From Doryteuthis pealeii (Eukaryota; Mollusca; Cephalopoda; Myopsida; Loliginidae), in NCBI GenBank assembly GCA_023376005.1, contig CM042145.1, positions 57,367,496-57,431,495 on the forward strand: 64,000 bases of DNA, given 5' to 3'. How positions within the stretch are numbered: the stretch's first letter is position 1; each line of letters starts with the position of its first letter. The notes below the pieces were generated by a model. That model was not told the origin of the DNA and did not search any database. It saw nothing but the letters and a program-made list of their open reading frames with translations. A program made the translations under genes and the position numbers. Below are positions 50,701-57,436 of this stretch, one piece after another.

Positions 50701-53700
50701 CATTATTTGTATTATTCAGACTATTGTCCTTGTCTTCATTGTTATCATTTGGCCTATGTGCCCTCCGGCCTTCTTCGGGTATTTCTTGTCGGACACAGGA
50801 ACCTTCTTGTAATAGGGAGCCATCATGGAACTTTGAACCTAACCCTTTATTCAACCCACAGTGGTATCCTGTTCTCATTCCACTAACCATAGCTGGTGTA
50901 CAGGTGTTAAGCTATGTTAATTATTATTCTATGTTATTGCTGCCCCTGACCAGGATTGAACCTGCAGTCTAGAGATAACTGTCATAACCTAACTTCTTTA
51001 TCTACTAGGTTATGTGTCTAATTAGACAATCCAGTGTGAATTTTTTTCAATCGCAAAAGTTACAATTTATTTTGTAAAAACGGATTTTAAGTAGCGTCTT
51101 GGCAGGCAAAATTGATCGAAAACATCGTTTTAAATGTATCAAAAATAAATTACATGTGTAATATTATTTTGCTTTTTTGCTGATGCTCATTATGTTACTT
51201 TTTCAACTTAGACAAAAATTTGACCTTAAATAATGAATTTTAATTCGTTTTTAAAATGAAAAGCAGATGATATTTAGGCAGATCCTACTCTTTTTCCTAA
51301 TCCCAATCATCTAGCGAGAGCTTAACGGGTGACCCAATGGGTCACTTTTTGTCTAGTATTTATATATTAATAAAAATTATTTTTCTATGTATTTGTTTTA
51401 TCATCTTTTATTTTTTATATATTCTTGTTTTTATTTTTCTTGTTTGCTTTTTTTTCTTCTTTTATTTGTCTTTTATTAATTTGTTTTATTTTTTTTTTAA
51501 TATATCATTTATCTATACCCTTATAATATTTTTTATTTAGCTTTTTTATTGGAAATTGGGGGTGTAAAGAATTTTTTTAACTCCCCTTTCGACAGAAATA
51601 GGGTCTTTGCTAATCTCCACTAATTTTCCTTTATAAAAGGATGTGCACTCAGTTGTTGTAAAATAAACACACAGACATATACACATAATCTTATATATAT
51701 ATATATATTAGGTGTGTCAAAAAAGCATTGAGAATTGTCATACTTTTTAATACACCTTGTATTCTGGAGAAAAAAAGAATGTTCCATTCATTAATCTTTT
51801 ACAGAATACAAGGTGTGTCAAATAAGTACCAAGTTTAAAGCTGTATTTACCAAGATAGAAATGAAGAATGAATGGAACATTTTTTTAGAATACAAGGTGT
51901 GTCAAAAAGTACAAAAAAATCTTGATACTTTTTTGACACACCTTGTATATATTTGTTTGTAGAGACAATTCATGAATATTTTTTTCTTTTCATTCATTCC
52001 TTTTGAACAGCACATCAGTGTAAGGGAGAGTAGAGACTTGCCAGACATGAGCAACTGCTTGTTTTTTCCTTGGTCATGATCCAGATATAGATCCATGATC
52101 TTTAATGAAAGCAATTAATTCATACTCAAAACAGAATTGATCTTGGATCAAGTAAGAAATGATTTTTTTTAAAGATTTAATACTTACAACAGCTACTGCT
52201 GCACCGGATTTGATCTCTGTTGGACTGACAGTGGAAAAGTAAGCAACATTTGCAAACACATAGATGATAGTCACCATGATGATAGAAATCCAAATGGCTT
52301 TTGGTAGATTTCTGAAAAAGAGGCAAGGAATTAAAATTTAAGTTCTTTTGATATTCAAAGAAGGTGATATCATAAACAGTTAAGTCATAACTAAACAAGA
52401 ATCCTTTTGGCACTGTTGTCATCTTGTCTCACATTTCTAGCACTATGAATATCATATAGTACCTAAATAATGAAAATGGAATCATCTGTTTTTCCTATAA
52501 ATAATGTCTAATGAAACCTAGGAAGAGAGAACAATGAAATCTCATGAGATTGTTGATTCAAACTAGAAATTGCTAATTACTTTGTTCACCTTGTATCTTT
52601 GCTTAGTAAACATGTTTTTTTTCCCTATTATTTCTCTGTTCACTCTGATACTCGAGTTACAACAATGAACACACACCTCTTTTTTGGTATTATGTATACT
52701 TATTCAAAACAATCTAACACAGTCTATGATCTTAGCTACTTCTAGAGATGGTGGCATACTTTGTGCAATGGCTATTACTGTAGTAAATGGAATCATTGAA
52801 CCAGGTTCAAATCCTGGACAAGACTTTGCATTTTCCTACATGTTAATGCCATTGCAAAAGGCACTGGGGGTGGGGTGCCCTGTGATGTAGTAGCTAATAT
52901 GCTAAACTGTGACATCATAGTGAGTTTGAACTTCATTGGTGCCATTATGTTCATTTTTAGACTAATATCGTTCATTTTATAAATTTTGTTAAAAAAATAA
53001 AAATGCTTCCTTGTTTTTGATAAGACCCCATCATTCTCCTACTGCTTCCTTTTTCATAACCACGCACTTGGATCTTTCCCAGCACTCCCGGTGGGTGGTA
53101 GTACTGGCAATAAAATTGATATAAGGAAAGAGAGATTAAAATAGAACTATGCTTTTCTGTCCAGATTTTTTTTTTCTTTTCTTTTAGCTCTGCAAACAAA
53201 GTAATCTAAATAAAGGTCAATATTCATCTGTCTATTGATCTATAGTTTTGGTCAGAGGAATGGATGAACAAATAGATTATCAGGAATCAATTGTCTGTCT
53301 AGATAGTTACTCATTTCACCAAATGTTTCACAGAACAAAAAACAAAAAATTATAAGAGAAAAAAAAATATTTAAAAAGTTATAATAAATGTTATAATAAT
53401 GTCAGCCGCTCACCGGCTATCTATTTAAAGCTGTACAAAGCTATGGTGTGGCTACATTTGGAATTTGCATCACCTGTCTGGAACCCCTATCTCACTCAGA
53501 ACATTAACCTCCTAGAAACTGTACAGAGATATGCAACCAAACGAATACCCTCCATCAGGCATTGGCCATATTCTGAACATCTTGCTGCCCTGGGAATGGA
53601 TTCATTGAAACTCTGGCATCTGGCAAATGACCTGGTAAATACTCATAAGGTCTTTAATCATCTTAACAACAGCAACCTTAAGCACCTTTTCGATCTCCAT

Positions 53701-54534
53701 GTTTCTAACACATGTGGGCATGCCTACAAAGTCAGAAAACAGCGTAGCTCACATGACTTTAGAAACCTTTTTTCCCCGCTCAGAGTTGCCGAGGCATGGA
53801 TTAAACTGCCTGCATCCGTTGTGGGCTGCCAAAATACTGCATCTTTCAAAGCCCCCATGCTTCCTGTAGTCTGCCAACACTATACCTGATAGTCACGCAC
53901 ACATGCATGTACATTATTACTGTATGCTGTTTATGTTCCTGACACTAATAAATTATTCTATGTACTAGACATGAGACTTTGAGGAGTTGTGGTGTACCTG
54001 AGCACTGTACACAATAAATTTCATTATTTTTATTTATAAACACTCAACCAAAACTTTTTCATGTCTTGCTTTTCTTCTAAATTGAATTATATATATAGTG
54101 GTGAGGGAGGGAGGAGTCACTTTCTTAATGTCATCATCCATTAAAACACATGAACTCTGTTTTATCTGAGTTCATGTAGAGACCAATGCCTTTTGCTGCC
54201 TTCTCCAGGAATTCACTATATTTAATTATATCAAAAAAAGAAAAAAAAGGAAAAGGAAATAGACCCCCCATTTAAAATGAATAAATAAAATGGCATCTCA
54301 TTCTAACCATAGATGGGGTACATGTAGTTTAGCTGTGTTAATTATTATTCTATGTTACTGTCGCTCTTGATCAGGATTGAACCTGCAGCCTAGAGATAAT
54401 TGTCACTTAGAATGGTTTTAACCCAATGCCTTTATCCACTATGTTATGTGTCTAATTGGAAAAAAAATATTTTAAAAAATGATACTTACTTTACTGGATC
54501 TTGCAATTCTTCAATCACAAAATTCAGGTAATTC
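33649..54534 (-). CDS. SLC7A5/8-like: SLC7A LAT-type amino acid transporter, 3' half (8 exons)
   Basis: Light chain of a heterodimeric amino acid exchanger at the plasma membrane; family members pair with SLC3A2 (4F2hc) by a disulfide and exchange large neutral amino acids. Eight spliced pieces (45, 124, 104, 97, 150, 85, 93 and 65 nt) join in frame with GT-AG borders into about 253 residues. Recognisable family blocks are [96 protein letters not shown] and a C-terminus [14 protein letters not shown], like the KLMQVVPQ end of LAT1. Predicted TM7 to TM12 are all present. The substrate-gating part of TM6 and everything upstream, including the cysteine that would bond 4F2hc, lie in exons not found in the window. 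Resemblance is to SLC7A5/SLC7A8 more than to y+LAT; the exact orthologue is uncertain. Confidence 0.93.
33957..34198 (+). repeat. SINE family A, in the last SLC7A intron
   Basis: GGTTTAGCTCAGTCAGTAGA head, a diverged B box (GTTTCAATACTCAG), TGAGTAACACAG, GATACCAACAATAGG and a final ACTTTACC. Antisense to the transporter. Confidence 0.88.
34270..34510 (-). repeat. Family C fragment in the last SLC7A intron
   Basis: The plus strand contains GGTAGTAACCCATAATGACT, GGGCTAGACAGGCAGTTGGA, CCATTGGCTGGTCATTTCAA and ATCATATAGGTGCTAGAAGG, in the order seen at 60560-60790. Confidence 0.65.
34520..35440. other. Intron sequence without recognised feature
   Basis: AT-rich. The frame at 35113 has no known domain. 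Confidence 0.4.
35453..35497. repeat. (TG)n(TA)n microsatellite
   Basis: It abuts the left end of the large foldback; the right end also continues into (TA)n. Confidence 0.95.
35504..37120. mobile_element. Large foldback transposon, about 440-450-bp arms
   Basis: The left end GGGTAATTCCATGTCA (35504-35519) and right end TGACATGGAATTACCC (37105-37120) are perfect inverted repeats. Homology continues inward to about 35955 and 36684 through many blocks, for example GGTTAAAGTTAGACAATCCC against GGGATTGTCTAACTTTAACC. There is no transposase. A family A SINE sits in the spacer. The element lies in the last SLC7A intron, 330 nt from the TM12 exon. Confidence 0.95.
36298..36528 (+). repeat. SINE family A with perfect 13-bp target duplication
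   Basis: Flanked by ACATTATTTTAAA at 36285-36297 and 36529-36541. Head GGTTAGCTCAGTCAGTAGAG, B box AGTTCGATACCGG, tail ACTTTACTTACTT. It is inserted inside the large foldback, so it is younger than it. Confidence 0.95.
37450..37542 (-). CDS. SLC7A5/8-like: SLC7A-like exon, TM12, 93 nt
   Basis: Acceptor TTTTTCAG, donor GTAAGA. Encodes (G)[19 protein letters not shown], then [11 protein letters not shown] plus one base of Asp. SGIPVY corresponds to the conserved SGxPVY of TM12. Confidence 0.95.
37745..38075 (+). repeat. Interspersed repeat family R, copy 1
   Basis: Colinear with 63625-63955. Shared words are GATCTGGGGAAACAA, TAACTCCTACCTT, AATTAATTTCTAAGAA, TATTGAAATGTATT, GGGATGCAGGACA and AGCATCTCT/ACCATCTCT. 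A partial third copy of the end is at about 40922-40975. Not identified further. Confidence 0.75.
38080..39030. other. Intron sequence without recognised feature
   Basis: Contains no family assigned with confidence. Confidence 0.4.
39035..39119 (-). CDS. SLC7A5/8-like: SLC7A-like exon, TM11, 85 nt
   Basis: Acceptor CTTTTCAG, donor GTAAGT. Encodes [20 protein letters not shown], then LYAKPVET plus one base of Gly. Confidence 0.94.
39405..39836 (-). mobile_element. mariner-like deletion derivative, copy 2
   Basis: Same layout as 24159-24676: reverse-strand N-terminal HTH remnant, missing catalytic centre and C-terminal tail. It is more decayed, ending GACCTTACTTTTGGGATTA. Confidence 0.75.
39880..40080 (-). 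repeat. tRNA-derived SINE, family D
   Basis: On the minus strand the head reads CCATGGCGTAGTGGCTATAG (A box) and GAGTTCAAACTCTG (B-box-like, read through the reverse). It then reads TTTGGACTAATACT and ends AACCTATGAAGGTTGATATG. Sense to the transporter. Confidence 0.82.
40103..40376 (-). mobile_element. hAT-type MITE, copy 1 (274 bp)
   Basis: Ends CAGGGGTCATCAAAC and GTTTGATCCCTG, the hAT consensus. Flanks ATTTACAT and AATTATAT are a diverged 8-bp duplication. The body matches the 57896-58394 element in reverse. Confidence 0.85.
40496..40645 (-). CDS. SLC7A5/8-like: SLC7A-like exon, TM9-TM10, 150 nt
   Basis: Acceptor TTTTTCAG, donor GTGAAA (a weaker GT site). Encodes [20 protein letters not shown], then [20 protein letters not shown] and [10 protein letters not shown]. 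The frame stays open past the donor for some codons, but the next exon gives the matching VHLIWPILY. Confidence 0.96.
40976..41003. repeat. (TA)n microsatellite
   Basis: Directly abuts the terminal repeat at 41004. Confidence 0.95.
41004..42005. repeat. Degenerate transposon with inverted internal blocks
   Basis: Starts with ACTAGAAATGACGTGATCTG and GGGTCACCCATTGAGCTC. The block 41160-41340 (AAATTTACCCCCAACCCCGA, AATCAGGGAATTTTCC) reappears inverted at 41825-42005 (CCCTGATTTTTGG, GGGTAAATTTATTTTG). Related sequence occurs at 42840-43000, 43180-43300 and 49500-49680. Confidence 0.7.
42010..43075. other. Intron sequence, mostly unrecognised
   Basis: Only the 42860-42920 block (ACCAAAAATCAAGAAATTAT) is related to the element at 41004. 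Confidence 0.4.
43078..43175 (+). repeat. SINE family A head fragment
   Basis: TATAGTGTTCGGCTGAGAGC, GGTTCGATACTGGCCC and TGAGTAGCACAGGGATCT, then the copy breaks off into the surrounding element. Confidence 0.8.
43740..43960 (+). repeat. Repeat block inverted relative to 49240-49450
   Basis: CCCTTCACTGGCATATAGAG, then GTCAGTTTTTGACTTAATTG and CAAATTAG match, in reverse, CAATTAAGTCAAAACCTGAC and the CTCTATATGTCAGTGAAGGG block. Confidence 0.65.
44455..44690 (+). repeat. SINE-like family B, near full length
   Basis: GGAAATGGGTCCAGTGATCC, AAATCCTGGACAAGG, TGGGAAAGGTATGAATCC, GACAGATTGGGTTCTCTAGA and AACTAGTCTAAAACG. The B-box-like core is in AGTTTAAATCCTGG. Confidence 0.7.
44890..45075 (-). 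repeat. Penelope-like terminus fragment, motif I
   Basis: The minus strand reads CTGAAGAAGGCTAGAGAGC, ACATTGGCTGAAG (44950-44919). This is the diverged counterpart of motifs G and H; GAAAC has become GAAG. It is followed by the CTATGTTAAG family E fragment. Confidence 0.5.
45496..45592 (-). CDS. SLC7A5/8-like: SLC7A-like exon, TM8-TM9 loop, 97 nt
   Basis: Acceptor TTTTCCAG, donor GTAAGT. Encodes (R)[20 protein letters not shown], then [12 protein letters not shown]. SRLFFVGxREGH is a family signature. Confidence 0.96.
45705..45912 (-). repeat. SINE-like family B copy
   Basis: The plus strand reads TTGAATTCAGTTTTTTATCC, ACCCATAGCTGGAG, AAATGCAAACAGCTTTGTCC and AGGATTTGAACTTGG. About 110 bp upstream of an SLC7A exon acceptor. 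Confidence 0.7.
46020..46280 (+). repeat. Family C 5' part
   Basis: GGTTGGATTATTTTATGC, CATAGATGGGACCCTAACAG and GGATCAGGGAATAATGGC match family C. Confidence 0.65.
46673..46750 (+). ncRNA. Hammerhead-like core, motif G (degenerate)
   Basis: CTGAAGA (46673-46679), an extra A, GACC with a long loop, GGCC, then GAAAC (46701-46705). Stem II pairs only partly. It is followed by ATAAAGATGAGGACAATAGT, the second block shared with 15535-15560. Confidence 0.35.
46985..47175 (-). repeat. SINE family A copy
   Basis: The plus strand has TATTCCCTTCTCATTTGCGC, AGAGATTGTTTTTGC, TGTGCTACTCATACACTGAG and AGGACCGGTATCAACC: the family in reverse. Confidence 0.8.
47186..47413 (+). pseudogene. mariner transposase C-terminus, frameshifted
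   Basis: CAA at 47189 opens [20 protein letters not shown], the mariner catalytic-domain motif with its third acidic residue region. The frame shifts near 47255 to [20 protein letters not shown], and again near 47378 to [10 protein letters not shown] with TAG at 47411-47413. GDYFEGD is a known mariner C-terminal motif. The N-terminal two thirds are absent. It lies in an SLC7A intron, about 140 bp from the TM8 exon, on the opposite strand. Confidence 0.88.
47552..47655 (-). CDS. SLC7A5/8-like: SLC7A-like exon, TM8, 104 nt
   Basis: Acceptor TTTTGCAG, donor GTAAAT. Encodes [20 protein letters not shown], then [14 protein letters not shown] plus AG of the next Arg. The STFGGVNG motif is highly conserved in LAT transporters. 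The intron upstream is 4532 nt. A mariner remnant ends about 140 bp downstream of the exon and a (CA)n tract lies about 70 bp upstream of it. Confidence 0.96.
47727..47830. repeat. (CA)n(TA)n then tandem GGAAATGAATCTGACAG
   Basis: The CA run ends in ATATAT and is followed by two copies of a 34-bp unit containing GAAAAATGGAAATGAATCTG ACAG. This is the reverse of the GTCGGATT-type motif, next to a microsatellite. Confidence 0.85.
47958..48051 (-). repeat. Hairpin with CUGAAGA word (motif K)
   Basis: GACAAAATAAATATTGACTG and CAGTCAATATTTGTTTTGTC are inverted arms around about 38 nt. On the minus strand CTGAAGA at 47964-47958 follows. The GAAA strand is not preserved. Confidence 0.5.
48337..48580 (-). 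repeat. SINE family A copy, near full length
   Basis: The plus strand reads CATTTGCAGCAGACCAAGG, CACCACACCTACCATCAGCT, CTGTGCTACTCATATGCTGA, CCGGTATCGAACCAGGAACC and TTACTGACTGAGCTAACTGA. Confidence 0.88.
48585..49235. other. Intron sequence, no firm assignment
   Basis: The end-like word ACTAGCAGAGATACCTGGTG followed by TTGCCCGGG at about 49032 resembles AAGGGTTACCCAACATTGCC at about 62583, possibly ends of another element. Confidence 0.4.
49240..49450 (-). repeat. Repeat block inverted relative to 43740-43960
   Basis: See the block at 43740. The two copies lie 5.3 kb apart in introns on opposite sides of two SLC7A exons. Confidence 0.65.
49757..50210. mobile_element. Foldback MITE, copy 1
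   Basis: GTACTCTTCGCGGAGAACCA and TGGTTCTCCGCGAAGAGTAT are the ends. CCAGCTACGATTGAAGTCC and its reverse lie inside. The core is G/T-rich (GGTTAGGGTTTGGGGTTGAG). Confidence 0.92.
50321..50701. mobile_element. Foldback MITE, copy 2
   Basis: Ends GGTAATATTTGCGGAGTTCT and GGAACTCTGCAAAGATTACC. The same inner CAGCTACGATTGAAGTCC arms and G-rich core (TTAGGGTTTAGGGCTGGG) as copy 1, 110 bp away. Confidence 0.9.
50702..50890 (-). repeat. Penelope-like terminus fragment with motif H
   Basis: The minus strand reads CCGAAGA, an A, GGCC, GGAGGGCACATA, GGCC, AAAT. This is the counterpart of motif G with GGCC/GGCC able to pair, but both conserved strands are mutated. It abuts the foldback MITE. Confidence 0.5.
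50895..51025 (-). repeat. tRNA-derived SINE-like, family E
   Basis: In reverse: CACATAACCTAGTAGATAAA (A-box-like), GACTGCAGGTTCAATCCTGG (B box) and TAACATAGAATAATAATTAA. Second copy at 54310-54460. Confidence 0.72.
51020..51359 (+). repeat. Right end of the 41004-type transposon
   Basis: ACAATTTATTTTGTAAAAAC and GGATTTTAAGTAGCGTCTTG match the interior; GAGCTTAACGGGTGACCC, then GGGTCACTTTTTGTCTAGTA form the terminus, inverted relative to 41004-41043. Confidence 0.7.
51709..51949. mobile_element. mariner-type MITE, AGGTGTGTCAAAA ends
   Basis: Starts AGGTGTGTCAAAAAAGCATT after a (TA)n tract and ends CTTTTTTGACACACCTTG. The word ACAAGGTGTGTCAAA also occurs twice internally, with an inverted ATGTTCCATTCATT/AATGAATGGAACAT pair. 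Confidence 0.82.
52188..52311 (-). CDS. SLC7A5/8-like: SLC7A-like exon, TM7, 124 nt
   Basis: Acceptor TTTTTCAG, donor GTAAGTA. Encodes [19 protein letters not shown], then [20 protein letters not shown] and VAV. It contains TM7 and the conserved YVFANVAY motif. The intron upstream is 2178 nt. Confidence 0.95.
52740..52975 (+). repeat. SINE family B fragment followed by a family D head
   Basis: AACCAGGTTCAAATCCTGGA (B box) with TTAATGCCATTGCAAAAGGC, then directly CCCTGTGATGTAGTAGCTAA and GAGTTTGAACTTC. Confidence 0.6.
52980..53395. other. Intron sequence without recognised feature
   Basis: AT-rich; TGCAAACAAAGTAATCTAAA near 53194 resembles AAAGCAAAGTAATTCAAACA near 48900, a minor repeat. Confidence 0.4.
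53401..54025 (+). mobile_element. 5'-truncated LINE, reverse transcriptase C-terminus
   Basis: The open frame runs from about 53408 through 53443 to TGA at 53887-53889. It encodes [60 protein letters not shown] and [16 protein letters not shown]. That is the typical end of CR1/L2/jockey-type reverse transcriptases (LEYASPVWxPY...LExVQRxATKxI). The catalytic FADD region is missing. The 3' UTR is shared with 24870-25292 and ends ACACAATAAATTTCATTATT. It is inserted in the SLC7A intron, antisense. Confidence 0.92.
54310..54460 (-). repeat. SINE-like family E copy
   Basis: ATCAGGATTGAACCTGCAGC and GTTATGTGTCTAATTGG match 50895-51025. It ends 30 bp from the first exon's donor site. Confidence 0.72.
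54490..54534 (-). CDS. SLC7A5/8-like: SLC7A-like exon (first in window), 45 nt
   Basis: Acceptor ATTTAG, donor GTAAGT. It completes a split codon with G and then encodes [14 protein letters not shown] plus AA of the next Lys. This is the short exon after the TM6 AYGGW motif in the family. The preceding exon should end in TG (split Trp) and was not found between 54535 and 64000. Confidence 0.9.
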
Positions 54535-54759
54535 CTAAATAAAATAAAAATATACAAAATGAATAAAATATCACATTTTATCAAAGAGAAAATTTGACAA
54601 TTGAAAAAATTTTTTTACTCTGACTCAAATCATCATTAAATGCAGTTTAGTGTCTTGCCGCTGACACCTTTTTGTGTGGGGGTGGGGAGGGGGCTTACCC
54701 ATATTCAAGAGATACAGCATATTCTAAACCCCACTGATAGAGCAATTTTTAAGTGATTT

Positions 54760-54925
54760 GAATTCAGATTTTTACTTCTTTAAGATTTAGTTACCTTCCC
54801 AAAACTAAAGAACCTGGGAGGGTGAAGAACAGTTGAATTCATGCCTTTTCCAAAAGCATTAGCACAACGTAAAACACAGCCTTGTTCAAGATTAGAACTC
54901 AGGTCGCCAATTTTATTTTCTATCC
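54760..54925 (-). repeat. SINE-like family B copy
   Basis: TTGAATTCAGATTTTTACTT, CAAAAGCATTAGCACAACGT and TTCAAGATTAGAACTCAGG. Confidence 0.65.
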
Positions 54926-54929
54926 TAAT

Positions 54930-55395
54930 TGTGTCCCCTTTAGCAATATGCCAAGCATTTTGAACTATAAGATGAATAGTTTTCAGTCATCCCTTTCTTT
55001 TCAACAACATTTTCTCCAATACAGAATAACTTCAGTAAGCAGCTAAGGGGTCACAAGCTATTTTTAATTGTGCTACTAACATAGAAGGTGGTAGACACTG
55101 TCACACCTTCCCAGCACTTCATAACCTTACATAACACAATCTAATATTACATATTAAAAGTTAAAATAAGAAAGCAATTTAAGATGTACTCTTATAATGA
55201 GAAATTTGGGAGTATGTTGGAGAATGTATGAGAGTAAATCACAGTTTCTTACATGTTAGTGTACAACTAATATCATCCTAATGTAATACTATCCAACTAG
55301 AAATATTATGGCAGTAATCATTTTAAAATATGATAATGTTGCTGTCAATGAACCACAACAGAATGGAATGATGGGCTGGGGTTTCTTTTTTTCCT
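54930..55395. other. No recognised feature
   Basis: Searched for the upstream SLC7A exon (AYGGW and before) on the minus strand; not found. Confidence 0.4.
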
Positions 55396-55477
55396 CAATA
55401 GCATATCAACATTCATGGGTTATTTAATGCCCAAACCATCCTTAGAGAGGAACAGTAATAAAATAAGTATAGTAGAC

Positions 55478-55615
55478 AGAGCGGCCTATTATGAGTAACA
55501 GCAAGGGAGTTTATCCCCTTTTCACTAACACTAGACCAGGGAGATTGTTTTGTGTTTGAGGGGGACCACCACACCAACTATCAGCTCCCCACTTTACTAC
55601 ACAGATACAAACTGT
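55478..55615 (-). repeat. SINE family A partial copy
   Basis: TTTATCCCCTTTTCACTAAC, TAGACCAGGGAGATTGTTTT and AACTATCAGCTCCCCACTTT. A short family D end (AGCATATCAACATTCATGGG) precedes it at about 55400-55460. Confidence 0.75.
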
Positions 55616-55751
55616 ATTTTATTTTCTTAATAATAATAGTTTGTACATTGTTTTGTTTTTTACAAATATTTGCATCAATGGTAAATTTTATTTTTAGAAA
55701 TAATTCAATGAATGCAATTATTTCTTAAAAGTTTTTATTTTAGAAACACTT

Positions 55752-55806
55752 TGTGTGTGTGTGTGTGTGTGTGTGGGTGTGTGTATATATATATATATAT
55801 ATATAT
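55752..55806. repeat. (TG)n(TA)n microsatellite
   Basis: GTGT run into TATA run. Confidence 0.96.
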
Positions 55807-55906
55807 GAACTATTTTTGTAAAATTGAAATATTGATCAATATCATATATGATTATGTTATAAATTGTTTTCTCTTTAACAGCATTGTGTGGTGTTTTCAT
55901 TCCATC

Positions 55907-55979
55907 TTGTTCATTCTCATACTGTCGGATTCATTTCCTCTCTTTTAACTTATGTATGTATGTGTGTGTATATATATAT
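55907..55979 (+). repeat. GTCGGATT motif followed by (TG)n(TA)n
   Basis: CTGTCGGATTCATTTCC, then within about 35 bp GTGTGTGTATATATATATG. Same order as at 24086. Confidence 0.65.
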
Positions 55980-56044
55980 GTTATTAATATTTTTTAAAAT
56001 TGGTATTTGGATACATCCTTATGTTATGACATTATAGCTCAATG

Positions 56045-56135
56045 TGTATATATATATATATATATATAAATATACACACACACTATATATATATATATAT
56101 ATATACATACATACATACATACATAGCAACCTACC
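56045..56135. repeat. (TA)n, (CA), (TA)n, (TACA)n compound microsatellite
   Basis: Runs of ATAT, ACAC, ATAT and ACATACAT. Confidence 0.95.
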
Positions 56136-56548
56136 CTCTATTCCTCATTTACTTTCCTCCCATCCAATTCTCACTTGTTAAATCATTATGTAATCAAATC
56201 TGAAGAAGTATAAAGCTTAAATTTATAATTTAATAACCTAATGGTTATTCATTCTTTTTATATATTTACATATATATTAAAATCTGTTACCCATCACTTA
56301 ATTTATTTTTTGAATTTTCTAAGAAAAACATTTCTGCACAAGAAAATATTTATTATTCTTAAACCATTGAGTCCTCAGAAAATTTAAATCATTAAAATGA
56401 TTTTGAAAAGCAACACCTTCTTTTGTACTGAATCATAAAATAAAAAATGCATTAAAACTGAAACATTTTTTAATTATGGAAAGCTTTTATTTTAGAATAA
56501 AAAACAAAAAAACATGTAGATAATAATACATATACATATGTATTATTT

Positions 56549-56830
56549 CTTTATGATGGTGGGATTAAGAATGGTAGGACTAAAATGGAGTAAAGAATAA
56601 AATTTATTTTGTATACAAAGAGCAGGAAGGAATTTATTGATGAGGAGGGCCTCAAGTACAGCTAGGTGTAACTCGTTGGTTGAGGATGCCAAGATAGTGA
56701 ACAATGAGGGCTTATATGCTGCAGCCCAATCAGGATTATCAAAAAGGTATCACCCATTGGTGGAGAGGGAATTTGGATTGCTATACTCCACCTTTTTAGT
56801 CCTACTCTTCTTAATCCCAATAACATAAAG
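56549..56830. repeat. Foldback with GGGATTAAGAATGGTAGGAC arms
   Basis: GGGATTAAGAATGGTAGGAC (about 56560) and GTCCTACTCTTCTTAATCCC (about 56799) are inverted, extending outward to CTTTATGATGG / CAATAACATAAAG. Confidence 0.8.
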
Positions 56831-56867
56831 AAACATATATATATATGAGGATAGGAAGATTGGAGTA

Positions 56868-57436
56868 AATCCGACAGAATGTAGTAAAGATTAGAGGGAG
56901 AAATGTGGACAAAGGAACAAAACTCAGACAAGTGTATGTAGGAGAGATATATTTCACTGTACATTGAGTGCGGCTTCATCAGTCGTTTATTTAATCATTA
57001 AAGCATCATGCATGAATTTTATAGAAGAGAAAGTGGCTGGGAGAGGGGTGGATTAGGGGATGAAGTCAGGTGGCTGGGATAGCATTTGAGGAAAATTTGA
57101 TTGGTCAGAAGGAAATCTTTGGTGGAAGAGGAGGGAGAGAAGAACAAAAGTGAGGAGAGAGTTAGAAAGGATATGCCTAGTAAGGTCGTTGAGTACAGAG
57201 GGTGAGAAACAAGATAGGGGATAAAAATGGGTCGGCCTTCTTGGAGAGAAATTTGATCCATTGAAGCAGAAAGGGAACTTCTCAATTTCTCTTCTATAAA
57301 ACACATATATGATGCTTTAATGATTAAATAAATGACTGATGAAGCTGAGCTCAATGTACTGCGAATTATATCTCCTACATATACTTGTCAGAGTTTTATT
57401 CCTTTGTCCACATTTCTCCCTCTAGTCTTTACTACA
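56868..57436. repeat. Foldback of two inverted Penelope-like termini
   Basis: Arms 56876-57045 and 57285-57436 are inverted (GTAGTAAAGATTAGAGGGAG against CTCCCTCTAGTCTTTACTAC; ATTAAAGCATCATGCATG against ATATGATGCTTTAAT). Each arm carries a CTGATGA word: minus 56982-56976, plus 57336-57342. The 240-bp spacer is purine-rich with no recognised protein. (TA)n flanks both outer ends. Confidence 0.85.
56952..56982 (-). ncRNA. Hammerhead-like core, motif J
   Basis: CTGATGA (56982-56976), AGCCG, CACT, a loop of about 8 nt, AGT, GAAA (56955-56952). Stem II is shifted and imperfect. The mate at 57336-57366 has CTGATGA but GAAT instead of GAAA. Probably inactive. Confidence 0.4.

Noticed and set aside
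57019..57354. 111-residue minus-strand frame between inverted arms
   Set aside because: Purine-rich spacer read in reverse gives a Ser/Leu/Pro-rich peptide without recognisable motif; its ends lie in the repeat arms.
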